From Rhizodiscina lignyota (Eukaryota > Ascomycota > Dothideomycetes > Aulographales > Rhizodiscinaceae): a DNA stretch of 64,000 bases. The position numbers and the translations under genes were made by a program. Location of the stretch: assembly GCA_010015805.1 (NCBI GenBank), contig ML978125.1:496001-560000 (forward strand). Direction: 5' to 3'. The notes under the pieces were generated by a model. It saw nothing but the letters and a program-made list of their open reading frames with translations. It did no database searches and was not told the origin of the DNA. Numbering within the stretch: the stretch's first letter is position 1; the number at the start of each line of letters is the position of its first letter. This document shows, piece after piece, positions 21,493 through 33,229 of the stretch.

Positions 21493-24400
21493 ATGGCGCT
21501 AAATGCAGCTTCGCATAACATCAGTAATTATTTCCAAACCTCAAGTCTCTTTTTTACAGCTACTAACTTCCAGCAGCGGGTGAGAAAACAGGTCCTGTCT
21601 CCGGCCAACCTCCTTCCATCTCTTCTGAAGCGAAATCTGCCCTCATAGACTCATCGAACAAGGACGCTATGGGGCAAAGTGCGCCTGGTCAAGACGGCGG
21701 CGATAAAGAGGCGCCGAAGAAGGAGAAGACGGCGAAAGAGTTGGAGAGGGAGCGCGCAAAGGCTGAGAAGGCGAAGAAGTTTGCGGAGAAGAAGGCCAAG
21801 CAAGAGGCTGCGGCGAAGGCGGCACCCGCACCCAAAAAGGAGAAGAAGAAAGAAGAGGCGAAAGAGGAGTTGCCAGAGTATGTTGAGAAGACGAAGGCGG
21901 GAGAGAAGAAGATACTGGACTCGCTCGACGATGTCTTCCATAAGGCGTACATCCCTCGCGTCGTTGAGTCGGCGTGGGGAGAGTGGTGGGAGAAAGAAGG
22001 CTTCTTCCAACCTGAATTCGACGAGAATGGCAACGTCAAGGAGCCTGGCAAGTTCGTGATCGTCGTCCCACCTCCGAATGTCACCGGCGCGTTACACTGC
22101 GGTCACGCGATCGCGACCTCTCTCCAAGATGCACTCATAAGATGGCACCGAATGCGAGGATTTACTACACTGTACGTTCCTGGATGCGATCATGCTGGTA
22201 TTGCCACACAGACCGTCGTCGAGAACATGTTGTGGAGAAGAGAGCAGAAGACAAGGCATGACCTCGGCCGACCAGCATTTACCGAGCGCGTTTGGCAATG
22301 GAAGGGCGAATATCATGAGAAGATCAACAAGGTCTTGAGAAGGATGGGAGGATCTTACGATTGGACGAGAGAAGCGTTCACGATGGACGACAATCTATCA
22401 GCTGCCGTTACAGAGACCTTTGTCCAACTGCACGAGGAAGGTTATATCTACCGCGAGAATCGTCTTGTCAATTGGTGTACGAAGCTTAATACCGCGCTCT
22501 CCAACCTCGAGGTCGACAACAAGGAAATTGAGGGTCGCACACTTCTAGACGTCCCCAATTACGATCGGAAGGTCGAGTTCGGTGTGTTGACACACTTTAA
22601 ATACCCCATTGAAGGCTCGGACGAATCGATTGTCGTTGCAACCACACGTCCAGAGACTATGCTCGGTGATACTGGCATCGCTGTTCACCCGAAGGATGAC
22701 CGATATAAGCATCTCGTTGGCAGAAACGCAAAACATCCGTTCGTTGATCGATTACTACCCATCATTGCCGATGAATACGTCGAAATGGACTTTGGTACTG
22801 GTGCTGTGAAACTCACGCCAGCTCACGATCCCAACGATTTTACGCTTGGCAAGAAACATAACCTCGCATTCATCAACATTCTCAATGACGACGGAACAAT
22901 GAATGGGAATACTGGCAAGTTCGAAGGGTCAAAGCGGTTCGATGCTAGATACACTGTCGTCGCCGCCCTCACTGAGCTGGGCCTGTTTGTCAAAAAAGAA
23001 GACAACCCCATGAAGATTCCGCTGTGTTCAAGGTCCAAAGACGTTATTGAACCTATCATGAAGCCCCAGTGGTGGATGAAGATGGGCGAACTCAACGAAG
23101 AGGCCATGCGTGTTGTCAAAGAAGGCCAAATCAAAATACGACCGGAGAGCGCGGAGAAGAATTACTTCCGGTGGCTCGAGAGCGACGTTCCCTGGTGCTT
23201 GTCACGACAGCTTTGGTGGGGCCATCAGTGTCCGGCGTATCTCGTCCAAATTGGAGGAGAGAAGACGAATCCAGATCTCAACGAGTCGTGGGTCACAGGC
23301 AGGACAGAAGAGGAGGCGCAGCAGAAAGCGGAGAAGAAGTTCCCTGGCAAGAAGTTCACACTCAAGCGAGACCCTGACGTCTTGGATACTTGGTTCTCTT
23401 CTGGTCTCTGGCCCTTCTCTACTCTTGGCTGGCCGAAGCAGACCCCTGATTTCGAGAAGCTTTTCCCTACGTCCGTCCTCGAAACTGGATGGGATATTCT
23501 CTTCTTCTGGGTCGCACGAATGATCCTTCTCAGTGTTAAGCTGACAGGCAAAGTTCCATTTACCGAAGTCTTCTGCCACAGTCTCATTCGTGATTCTGAG
23601 GGAAGGAAGATGTCGAAGTCATTGGGTAATGTCATCGATCCCGTTGATGTCATGGACGGTATCACCCTGCAGGCTCTCCATGACAAGTTGCTTAGCGGCA
23701 ACTTGGACCCGAAGGAACTAGGTACTGCGACGAAGTATCAGAAGACCAACTTCCCTCAGGGTATTCCAGAGTGTGGTGCTGACGCTCTTCGCTTCTCGCT
23801 CATCCAGTACACGACTGGCGGAGGCGACATCAACTTCGACGTCAAAGTCATGCACGGCTATAGGCGATTCTGTAACAAAATCTACCAGGCGACGAAATAC
23901 GTGCTCGGCAAACTCGGCGAACTCAAAGACTTCACGCCACGACCGAAGGCGGGCAAGACGGGCAAGGAGTCGTTAGCAGAGAGATGGATCCTTCACAAAC
24001 TCACCATCGCAAGCAGAGATGTCAACAAGGCACTGACAGAGAGAGAATTTTCGAGGTCTACGCAGATAATTTACGATTATTGGTATAAGAATCTTTGCGA
24101 CGTGTACATTGTAAGTCTATGTGGTGCTGCGGCTGGAATGGCGCTGACTAGTGCAGGAAAACTCAAAAGCGATTATTCAAGAGGGATCTGAAGAGGAACG
24201 CCGATCGGCTGTTGACACGCTGTACACTGCTCTCGAGGGCGGCCTGACGATGATGCATCCATTCATGCCATTCTTGACAGAGGAGATGTGGCAGCGATTG
24301 CCGAGGAGACCGGGCGACTCGACGCCTTCCATTGTTCTTGCATCATATCCGCAATATGATAAGGAACTGGAAGATCCCGCATCGGATGAAGCGTACGAGC

Positions 24401-24930
24401 TGCTGTTAGGTTGCTCAAGGGGTATCCGATCGCTAATCTCCGAATACCGAATCATGGATGAAGGAAAAGGTAATGTTCACTCTTGCTGTATGCCACGGCA
24501 ACTGTACTCACACCCACAAGCCTTCGTCCACTGTCTCACCCCAACCGCATACGACACCGCGAAGACCCAACCTCAATCTATCCGCTCCCTCTCCGGCAAG
24601 GGGCTTTCGAATCTATCAATCCTCTCACCCTCCGACCCAACCCCCACCGGCTGCGCCGTCTTCGTCGTCTCCGCCGACGCCGCGATCTTCCTCGATGTTA
24701 AGGGCCGTGTCGACGTTAATACTGAGATCTCGAAGCTGCAGGGCAAGCTCAAGAAAGCGAACGATGCGGTCACTAAGCAGAAGAAGATCACTGATTCGGA
24801 GGACTTCAAAGCGAATGCGAGCGAGGCGGTCATGGAGGAGGAGCGTAGGAAGGTGGCGGACTTGGAGACGGAGATCAGGAACTTTGAGAGCACGATTGGA
24901 CAGTTTGAGAGATTGAAGTTGGAAGCTTAG
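21493..24930 (+). CDS. VAS1: Valyl-tRNA synthetase
   Basis: Class I synthetase with editing activity that charges tRNA-Val. Exons 21493-21523, 21574-24110, 24157-24469 and 24521-24930 give 1096 aa. A Lys/Glu/Ala-rich N-terminal extension (about residues 55-115) precedes the catalytic core, as in other fungal enzymes. Signatures: [14 protein letters not shown] (HIGH-type, His185), [12 protein letters not shown], the editing-domain [33 protein letters not shown], and [10 protein letters not shown] (KMSKS, from Lys689). The C-terminal [16 protein letters not shown] helix is the tRNA-binding arm. The acceptor after exon 1 is a tandem CAGCAG (21571-21576), so isoforms may differ by one alanine. 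Intron 3 (51 nt) is in frame without a stop. The 10-residue first exon follows from the splice phase. See the upstream leader for a possible mitochondrial form. Confidence 0.94.
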
Positions 24931-25756
24931 GGGGTTCATCGAGTAGAACCCGAACGATTTCGGTATGTACGCTAGTCTACAGTGGAGGGGCGGGAAGAGT
25001 AGACTAACATAGTGGGAGGTTGATGAGCATGGAAGCGCCATGTAGGACTTTATGAAACTTGACGAGCTGGAAGGGACTTTGGCGTGAATGGACTGATGCG
25101 CGTTCGGCTTGCGATTCGTGTACCATAGACGGCTGGCTTTAGCTTGGGCTCTGTTTCAGGGGAAGGGGATAGAAGTTGAGAAGAGCGGAGCACTTAGAGC
25201 AACGAATGTTTGCTGTTATTTCCAGAACGGGGAAGTATGGTTGAGTGTGGGGATGTACTGCAGCGTCTGTCTTGGAATCCAGAATCTAAAGGATGATGTG
25301 AATCTATAATGTGACAAGCCTGACGCTAAAAGCTGTCAAGCTAAGGGACCATAGATACCGATGAAAGCCCGCAAAAGAGGTGCTGATCACCCATGCTTAG
25401 CGGGTTGAGTATGAATTGTGAGAATCGCCGCCTCATTGAACCTGACCTTGTGGTTCCTGCTTTTCACACGGCGACAACCTAGACAAATCGCTCTTCGCAA
25501 GACTTGTGCTATCGGCCTGCAAGATCAAATGCACTTGCAGAACCGTCGATCCTGTTCCTTTGACTCATAATCGTTTTCGTATTGTAAAGGTTTTCCGCTT
25601 CGACGCCGCTGACGCGGGTCACGCGCGTTGTCTCTTTTCATGTTCGAAAATGCCGCATATCCATAGATTTAGATATTCGCTTTTTTCCCTGGCGCGTCCC
25701 TTTCTTTTCTTTTTTTTCTTTCCCTTCTACTCGTTAGAGAGGGCTACAGTACACCA
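24931..25756. other. Intergenic with pyrimidine-rich promoter tract
   Basis: 826 bases without a gene. A strongly C/T-rich tract lies at about 25688-25732, 25 bases before the next ATG. Such tracts are common at transcription start regions of filamentous fungi. Confidence 0.5.
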
Positions 25757-26498
25757 ATGGCTGCAGTCAGAGAATTCAAACTCACCTCGTCAGGATTGAA
25801 GCATAATATCATTCAACTCTACGATCCAGTATTCTCCGAACCTATTTATACCTGCGATGTTCCAAAGTTCAATGGTATGGCTACTTTACACCAAGGCGCC
25901 TCGAAGAATGGAGACATTGTTGGAGCATGCAGAAATACTAAACTTGGGGGAGACGTCAAATTCATCGTCTATCACCCAAGCACGACAGGCGTATCATGGA
26001 TTGATATGAAGAATGAATCACGACTCACCAAAGCAAACCACTTCACATTCGAGCCGGAAAGCCCTTCTGGGGAGCTTAGAAGGTTGCAGTGGAGAGGCAC
26101 TCACGATGTCCCGGGACCGTCACGTATAGACATTGCTCATCTCAAACTGGTCGATACAGCCACAAATGAAGTCGTTGCGCGATACATTCACAAACCGATA
26201 TGCTGGTGGGTGATGGAAGGCACTTTCGAGATGCATGAGGATCTTGATGCAGAGTGGGATCTGAAAGTCTTCCTGAGCTGCCTTGCGGTTTTGAAATACA
26301 TCAGCCTGGTATGGTCTTGTAATGTACTCTGATAATTCGAACTCTCTGCAATTCCCTTCCCTTGACTACATTCAGCATGCAGCCTGGAGCATAGAGCTGC
26401 CGCGAAAAGGACAGTCGATATGCGCTGAAAATGTACAAGCGTGTGTCAGTCAGACAGCACTACTTATCATAAGCCGTTCGCTCTCGATCTTCCTATGA
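25757..26498 (+). CDS. Uncharacterised small protein, possible tubby/LURP-one-like fold
   Basis: Two exons, 25757-26308 and 26376-26498, give 224 aa. If the intron (GTATGG...TTCAG, 67 nt) is not spliced, the protein stops a few codons later (SLVWSCNVL). The sequence is beta-rich with short motifs: PIYTCDVPKFNGMATLHQG, GACRNTKLGGDVKFIVYHP, LRRLQWRGTHDVPGPSRIDI, LKLVDTATNEVVARYIHK. It ends with a hydrophobic helix (LKVFLSCLAVLKYISL) and a variable tail. The pattern of a strand-rich domain closing on a hydrophobic helix recalls tubby C-terminal-like/LURP-one proteins, but this is a fold guess and not a motif match. It lies between VAS1 and ABP1 on the same strand. Function unknown. Confidence 0.72.
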
Positions 26499-27081
26499 TT
26501 GTATACGAAGGCCCATACACGAAGAACTTGGTCCATATCTTTTAATTTCACTAAGTGGAAGGAGCCTCATTTCCCACTTGATCCGTGATGTATCGACAAG
26601 TCGAGTCAGAGCAGAAGCCACCTCAAAGCCACCTCCAACATTGAATTGCTTTGCTGATGTTGGTAGTCAGCTCTACCACCTTAGCGCGATCTTGACATTA
26701 CAACAGACGCGCTCATCTCGAGCACAAGCCAGAACTCGAGTTTATATTTGGAATCATAAAGAGATCCCTTAAGGGGCATGTTGCGAGCCAGGGAGCCGCT
26801 GAGGCTGGATGCTGGCAAAATAGTTCTTCCAGCCGAAATCCACCGTCCGCGGGCTGACGTATCGTAACGGGCCGACGTCGCCCAAACTGGGCAGTGCATG
26901 GCACCCACGAAGCGAGCAGCTTGAGAGCTTCTGCTGAACTTCTACCTCGAACGTGGCTGCTAATACACGCCACGTCTTTAAACACTTCATCTTCTCTCCT
27001 TGACTCTGGTCAATTTCACTCCGCCTACAGAGACCTCTTCTTGCGAGCACACAGCGATCCTCCGCCAGCTCCGCGTTAGCT
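26499..27081. other. Intergenic, ABP1 promoter
   Basis: 583 bases with no gene or repeat recognised; contains the promoter and 5' UTR of ABP1. Confidence 0.45.
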
Positions 27082-29595
27082 ATGGCGACCTTGAACCTCT
27101 CCACCAACGGTCCCTCGATTACAAACAGCTATCAGAAAATCGTCAATTCACCTCCCCCTTCCGGGCCTCAGACCTCATCTGCAACATATGGGCAATGGGC
27201 GGTCTATTCGGTCCAGGCGCCACTTGTCAGCGCATTCCAAAATGATAGTGGGAAGGAGAGCGTCCTGAAGGTGCAGACAACTGGAGAGGGCGAGTTGGCG
27301 GATCTTGTCGAGGAGTTTTCCGATGGCCGCATCCAGTTTGGTTTCGTAAAGGTCAAGGACCCCAACACGACGCTGCCAAAGTGTGTGTTGGTTGCATGGT
27401 GTGGACAGGGCGTGCCAGAGAGGACGAAAGGCTACTTCACCAGTCACTTGGCTGCGGTGTCAAGGCTCCTCCACGGCTACCATGTTCAAGTCACTGCTCG
27501 ATCAGACGCGGACCTTACGCCAGAGAACATTGTGCAGAAAGTCGCAGACTCCTCCGGCTCGAAATATTCCGGAGGAGGTTCCGTACCTTCCGCACCTGCC
27601 GGTGGACCTCCCCCAGTTGCCTCGAAGCCTGTATTTCAGCCTACACGCGTTGGAGGAGGAGCTGGAGGCTTCAACCCGCTTGGAGCACGATCAAGAGCCC
27701 CAGGGCAGAGCCAACCAACCGACGCAGACGGTTGGGGAGCAGATGCGCCTCCAGTTACTCGAAGCCAGCTGGAGAAGGTCACACCTGCTTACCAACCTAC
27801 CAAAGTGAACATAAACGAGTTAACTTCGAAGCCGCAAGAGCCGTCGCGTTTCAACGCACCATCGGCCCCGAGCAATGGAAACCCTGATGTGGTAAGGGGT
27901 GCGTATCAACCGATTGGCAAAGTCGATATCGCAGCGATTAGGCGGCAGGCGAAAGAGTCTGGACAACTGCAAGATGAAAGACCATCAACTGTCAAAGGTG
28001 CTTATGAGCCTGTGGGCAAGGTTGATATTGCTGCAATTAAGGCTCGCGCGGCCGGCCCTTCCGGTCAATCACCATCGTCTGGTCTCTCCCCATCCGCGAC
28101 TGGAGCGAGCAGGGATGACGATCAACCACCACCACCACCATCTCTTGCAGATCGTTCGGCAGCCTTCCAGCAATCTGAACGTCTGACGTCACTACCAAAA
28201 CCAAAAGTTGCAAACAAGTTTGGTGGTAGCAGTACTTTTACTGGCACCAAGGCGCCTACCCCAGCCGGATTTGGTTCTAAGCCTGTCGCAGCCGCTGCTC
28301 CGGTAGGAACTGCGTCAAAGACATTTGCAGACGAAGGCGGTAAGACTCCTGCGCAGATTTGGGCAGAGAAGAAGGCTCGACAGGCTGGAGGGGGTTCAGT
28401 CACGTCTCCAGGCTTTGGCGGACCAGCATCCCCAATCGCAGCTCAGACAAGTGGCGAAGGAGGCTGGAAGAGTACATACACAGGAAAGTCTTGGGCGCCG
28501 GTGCAGACAACACGCACTGGCCAATCTGCTGCCAGTGCCGGCAGTCAGCCTCACGAAGAACCCCAGGCCGAAGAGCCCAGCTCTCCAGCAGGTGCTGTGA
28601 GCTCGATCCGAGACCGCTTTGCAGGCGCTGCTCCAATGGGAGCACCAGCAAGTCGACCGGTTCCAGAGCCAGCAGAACCACCACCAATGGACATGTCCAG
28701 CAAGCCAAATGCAGGAACGCGGGGCGTGCCTATTCCTGGCCTCCCGACCCGTCCCAGGGAAGAAGATGTCCCGGAGGAGCAGCATGTCAACGTTCCACCA
28801 CCTCCCGCTATGGTGCCACGCGAACCTGAGGAGGAAGAGGAGGAAATCGATGTTCGCCCAAGCTCTCCCATTCGCATCGTCCAGCCCGTTGCTCGCAGCG
28901 CAGAGCCAGAAATTGAGCCCGTGAATGAGCCGGCGCAGGCCATGCCAACGCAATCAATTGCTGCTGCTGCTGGCGCCGCAAGGGCCATCCCTCCAGAGCC
29001 GCACGTCGAAGAAGAAGATCCGGCTCGTGGCGCAGGTCAGGCGGCAGCAGAAACGTCTTTTGGCGCGGGCGCAGCAGCCGCCGACCATGGTGCGGAGGGC
29101 GGTCCACGTGCGCTTGTCCAGTACGACTACGAGAAGGCGGAAGACAACGAAATCGAGCTTCGTGAAGGCGCATTCGTCACAAACATTGACATGGTTGACG
29201 ATGACTGGTGGATGGGCACCAACGAGCATGGCGATCGTGGCTTGTTCCCAAGCAACTATGTCGAGGTCGTCGAAGCAGATGCCCATGGCGGTGAACACGC
29301 GCCGGCTCCGGCAGCGCCAGCGCCAGCTCCAGCTCCAGCTGCACCGGCAGCGTCAGAGGTCAAGTCCGGCCACACTGCTGTTGCACAATACGATTATGAG
29401 GCGGCGGAGGATAACGAGCTGAGCTTCCCTGATGGCGCGACGATCACGGATGTGGTGAGTAAATATAGCCCCGAGTGCTACATTCATGTCTTACTGATTT
29501 TGTTGCAGGAATTCCCTGATGATGACTGGTGGTTCGGTCACTACGGTGGCAAGACCGGCTTGTTCCCGGCCAACTATGTGCAATTGAACGAGTGA
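27082..29595 (+). CDS. ABP1: Actin-binding protein 1 (ADF-homology, two SH3 domains)
   Basis: Cortical actin patch protein linking F-actin and Arp2/3 to endocytic partners. Exons 27082-29454 and 29509-29595 give 819 aa. Order of parts: ADF-H domain (about 5-150; FSDGRIQFGFVKVKDP, KCVLVAWCGQGVP); a linker with three related motifs (PAYQPTKVNINEL, GAYQPIGKVDIAAIRRQ, GAYEPVGKVDIAAIKAR); a Pro/Ala-rich region with acidic patches; and two SH3 domains at about 676-733 (ALVQYDYEKAEDNEIEL, DDDWWMG, GLFPSNYVEVVE) and 764-819 (AVAQYDYEAAEDNELSF, DDDWWFG, GLFPANYVQLNE). An Ala/Pro repeat separates the SH3 domains. The 54-nt intron inside the second SH3 has no stop; retention would insert 18 hydrophobic residues and probably disable that domain. 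Confidence 0.94.
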   Translation: MATLNLSTNGPSITNSYQKIVNSPPPSGPQTSSATYGQWAVYSVQAPLVSAFQNDSGKESVLKVQTTGEGELADLVEEFSDGRIQFGFVKVKDPNTTLPKCVLVAWCGQGVPERTKGYFTSHLAAVSRLLHGYHVQVTARSDADLTPENIVQKVADSSGSKYSGGGSVPSAPAGGPPPVASKPVFQPTRVGGGAGGFNPLGARSRAPGQSQPTDADGWGADAPPVTRSQLEKVTPAYQPTKVNINELTSKPQEPSRFNAPSAPSNGNPDVVRGAYQPIGKVDIAAIRRQAKESGQLQDERPSTVKGAYEPVGKVDIAAIKARAAGPSGQSPSSGLSPSATGASRDDDQPPPPPSLADRSAAFQQSERLTSLPKPKVANKFGGSSTFTGTKAPTPAGFGSKPVAAAAPVGTASKTFADEGGKTPAQIWAEKKARQAGGGSVTSPGFGGPASPIAAQTSGEGGWKSTYTGKSWAPVQTTRTGQSAASAGSQPHEEPQAEEPSSPAGAVSSIRDRFAGAAPMGAPASRPVPEPAEPPPMDMSSKPNAGTRGVPIPGLPTRPREEDVPEEQHVNVPPPPAMVPREPEEEEEEIDVRPSSPIRIVQPVARSAEPEIEPVNEPAQAMPTQSIAAAAGAARAIPPEPHVEEEDPARGAGQAAAETSFGAGAAAADHGAEGGPRALVQYDYEKAEDNEIELREGAFVTNIDMVDDDWWMGTNEHGDRGLFPSNYVEVVEADAHGGEHAPAPAAPAPAPAPAAPAASEVKSGHTAVAQYDYEAAEDNELSFPDGATITDVVSKYSPECYIHVLLILLQEFPDDDWWFGHYGGKTGLFPANYVQLNE

Positions 29596-30485
29596 GCTAT
29601 CGACCGCTTAAAATTATGGAGTGCGAGGAGAGGCATTTTTTCTGCTTTTCACGGTGTACAGTTCAAGCGTTATCGTAAAAGTAGGTGTTGAGGCTTTTCA
29701 ACTAAACAAAAATTCAAACACTATCTTGATTTTTCTGTCATATTACGTCACATCCTCCTTGTGCCTGTAAAGGCTCTCTCTTGTTCGCTCTACAAATAGG
29801 CATTTGCGAGGATCAGCATTTCCAATTTGCAGTGTGGGCGTGCAGAGTTGGGCGTACAGTCGACTCCCATGACCGTGGGGTTGATGATACCCTTCGCTTA
29901 GGGCTAAAATTGCAGTGCAGAACGCCTCAGCGATCGATCTCCATAGGCATTCACAATCAGCCTCAGGGGAGATTCGCAAGTAAGCAAGCATCGTCGTCGA
30001 AGGTAAGCAACTACAGGCGCCCTATTACACACGCGGGTGACAGAATAGTTGAGTCCGATTGACTGAACGACTGCAGTAAGAAGCCGTTTTATTTTTCAGC
30101 ACGAGCCAGAGCATCTCTGAACGCTCGACGAAATATGCGCCAGAGCGTGTTAATCAAAATCACGCGGCTTTAGTATGTATAACCTATATCAACTACCGAG
30201 GATATACTTCTTCGCGGCTCGACATATTGCAGCCACGACTCAACTACTTTGTCACCCACTTGGTGCGAGAACACCAGAGGGGCCGACATAACAGGACCAG
30301 GAACGCAGAATTCACCCCAGCGAAGTGCTGATACGCGAGAAGCTCCGTTGGTGAGAAGGGAAGAGTTGTCATTCTATCTAAGCTGACCGTTAAATAGCAT
30401 CAAAGAATAACACATCCGACTTTGGGCTGCTCTCGAATTCATTAAAGAGTAAAATCGTTACGCTTCTTCATTGAGCTCATCCTGT
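29596..30485. other. Intergenic, convergent ABP1 / DUF4246 3' ends
   Basis: 890 bases with no recognised gene, RNA or repeat. Marks the change from the dense plus-strand run to the sparser accessory-like region. Confidence 0.5.
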
Positions 30486-32445
30486 TCAATGCTCACAGAA
30501 GTAGAAAGTGTCCTATATGCCATTAGCAATGTGCCGGTTTCAAGCAAGAATGACAGCTTACATTCGACATTTCGGTATTCAGCGCCTCCTTCATGGCCCC
30601 CCTCTCCGCCATCAACTTCTCCCTGACATTCAGCGCCTCGTCCCAACTCATCGGAAAGCCTTCCACCCCCTCAATGATTCTATCGAACAGCTCCTGCGGC
30701 AACTCCTCAAACTCAGGTATTTTCCGCACTTCGTCAGCCCACCAATCCTTCCGCTGCGGCGGTACATGCGCCGTAGACAGCACCCGAATGTTCGGATCAA
30801 CCAAGAACATGACCAAAATCTTCCGATGCCCATCCTTCGTCCGATCCGCAAGACTGAACGGCCGCACGCGATGCTGCATAACGTTTGGGAAGGCCAGGAG
30901 GCGGCCCTCCCTCGTAGCAACGGATCCCAGCTCCTGTATTGCTTCGTTCTCGTTCAAGATTCCATAGTATTCTTCCAACGAGTCGTACTCGTACTGCCCC
31001 GGCCTCATTGTCATTTCCTCGGCGTTGATGGCTTGCCGGAATTCGAGTCTGCTTTCCGTGATGTTGTAGGAGTCGTAGTAGTAGAGCGCAGTGGCGCAGA
31101 TATGCTCATTTAGTGCGCCTTCGACGTGCCATGAGCTGCCGTCGTACTCCGGCTTCTCTGGTGTCAGGTGGATGTTCGCAAGTTTGAATATCACCTGGAG
31201 GCCTTTTGGGAAGTCTTTTCGCAGGTCGACTGGACAAGCACCGGGCGGCGGCTCCTTTTCCGGTGATGAAGCCACTGATGAAGCGAATGAGATGAATGCG
31301 CGAGGTTCGGGCTGCTTCAGGATACGATGCTCTTCTTTCCAATCTCTGTACTCGTCGGTGTACAGGTAATCCGAATCATCGGACTCATGACCGTCATCGT
31401 CGCTGTGCGCGCTGCGCTCTGGGCGTTGATACTTGATTCCTTCCGGAATGAAGTAGTCCTCGTCACTGGTCGTATACACAACAATACGCACTCTATCGTG
31501 AAACCAGGAGAGGCACTCGTTCCAAAGCGGTATAGCATGCTGCACGGCCTTCTCAAGGACATGGTACAGTTTCTCATTTTGCTGCGGGTGAAGGTTGTTA
31601 ATATAGCTCGCGATCTTGATGCCGTCCTGTTCAGTGAAATGGACATCTGAGGGCAACCACTGATATTTGCCCCACGCCTTGAGGTTGTAGTCGCCCCAAG
31701 ACTTGAGTTTCTCGATCGGCTTGAAATCCTCATCAACTGTCTCCTCGATCTCTCCCATGCCAGTAAATGAAGTACAAGCATCAAGTGGGACTGCGCCGAA
31801 CCGCAGCGCGCGGGACAATCCGTACGTCCAAGGAAATAGCGAAGGGTGCACGAGATCGAGCACCTTATTATCCGAGCCTGGGTGCCAATCTTTGAGACGC
31901 TCTGGAACGCCCTCGAGAGGCTTAACACCATCGCGCAAAGCTTGCTTCAGATCTGAAGGTATCGAGTTGTCGGACTTAACGATCGTTGCTTCAGCATCGA
32001 GAACCGCAATCGTTCCAGTTTCCTGGAAGCGTTTCGCCTTGTCTTGGAGCTCCGCAATGCACTTTATAGGAAATCAGTTTGCTTCATGGAGATATGATCT
32101 CTAAGAGGCGATTGGACGTACATAGTCGAACATCTTCTCTGATAGAATCTTATCCCCAAGGTCTTCGACATGGCGGACCGCCTCTTCTTTCCATTTGGCA
32201 ATGATATCATCGTCGAAGACCTTGCGATCCCATTCCGGCTTGTCGCTAATTTGGTCAATGAACTTCAGCATGCGACGCTCACGAATCGTAACCCCGGTGC
32301 TGGCAACGAAGTCGGAGATTGCGTGTGGAAAGCGCTGCGGCTTCTCGAATTCCTTGTGCTTCCAATGCCTCCATTTGGGAAGCCTACGGACAGGTAATCC
32401 AAATCCTGGAAGGAGGTTTGGTTCACGAGAGCTGGAATCCGCCAT
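30486..32445 (-). CDS. DUF4246 family protein
   Basis: Fungal DUF4246 protein, 616 aa, exons 32445-32122, 32061-30562 and a tiny terminal exon 30512-30486. The N-terminal GFGLPVRRLPKWRHWKHKEFEKPQ and the later LVHPSLFPWTYGLSRAL, KWSWGDYNLKAWGKYQWLPSDV-like block and INNLHPQQNEKLYHVLEKAV are family hallmarks. The C-terminal part has NIHLTPEKPEYDGSSWHVEG, then GRLLAFPNVMQHRVRPF. The spaced His residues there resemble a degenerate 2-oxoglutarate/Fe(II) oxygenase core, which is how the family is often described; substrate is unknown. A Ser/Asp-rich acidic insert sits near residue 305. The last intron (GTAAGC...ATATAG, 49 nt) leaves only eight codons (DTFYFCEH). Without it the protein would end 12 residues after EMSN. 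Confidence 0.88.
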
Positions 32446-33229
32446 TTCTGTGGTAAATGCTTAAGCCTCTGATGAGGAAATTGTGGTGTTTTTGTAGAGC
32501 CAGTTGCAAGGGGCCGAGGGGTGGAGCTGCCTAGACGCTACTCCAGGCACAAGGCGCCGGTCGCGATGCTAACGACTTCCAGAAAGATTTCGAGGCAGAA
32601 AGCTGGAAGTGATTTTTGCCTCGGTGTTTATGAAGCCGGCGAGGATGCTTGGCGTTGAAGAAGAATTGATGCTGTGGCTTTATTTAGCGTCACAGTGATA
32701 TGTAGAGAGGGGATCCACCGGATAGTCTTTCAGTAAGCAGAGGTCAGACTTTGTTCGTCTACAGATATATGGAAAGAGAATAAGTCTTGGAAACATGTCT
32801 ACAACGTCTACAGAGAGCCAAATCCAACGTTTTCACGCTCATTATGGTGGCTCCAGAAAAGTGAAGTCGGAATTGGTAAGGTTTCGCTCCGTACAGCCGT
32901 TTATGTCGGAAATCACGGACAAGTTGGCTGTAAATTTCAAGGCACTGAACAGGAATGGTATATAGCTTCTACAGCTAACAGGAGTACAAGGATTTTAACG
33001 GCGTGTTATCATCATAAACACTCCCGAAAAGGTAAAATATAGCTTTCGCAGAAGTATCAATTACATTGGAGTTCAAAAGCTGCTTGCGCTTAGACGTTGC
33101 AGTTTAGCCGAGCCAGCTATTTTGTCACCTTAATGTTACTGATGCGCACTCACTGCGATCGTTGGGTAAGTCTCCATAAAACGCAGGTGCGCATGACGCT
33201 CGCTGGTATTGAATTGAGGTATGAATTAG
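32446..33229. other. Intergenic between DUF4246 and kelch genes
   Basis: 784 bases holding the DUF4246 promoter and the 3' flank of the kelch gene. No other feature recognised. Confidence 0.5.
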
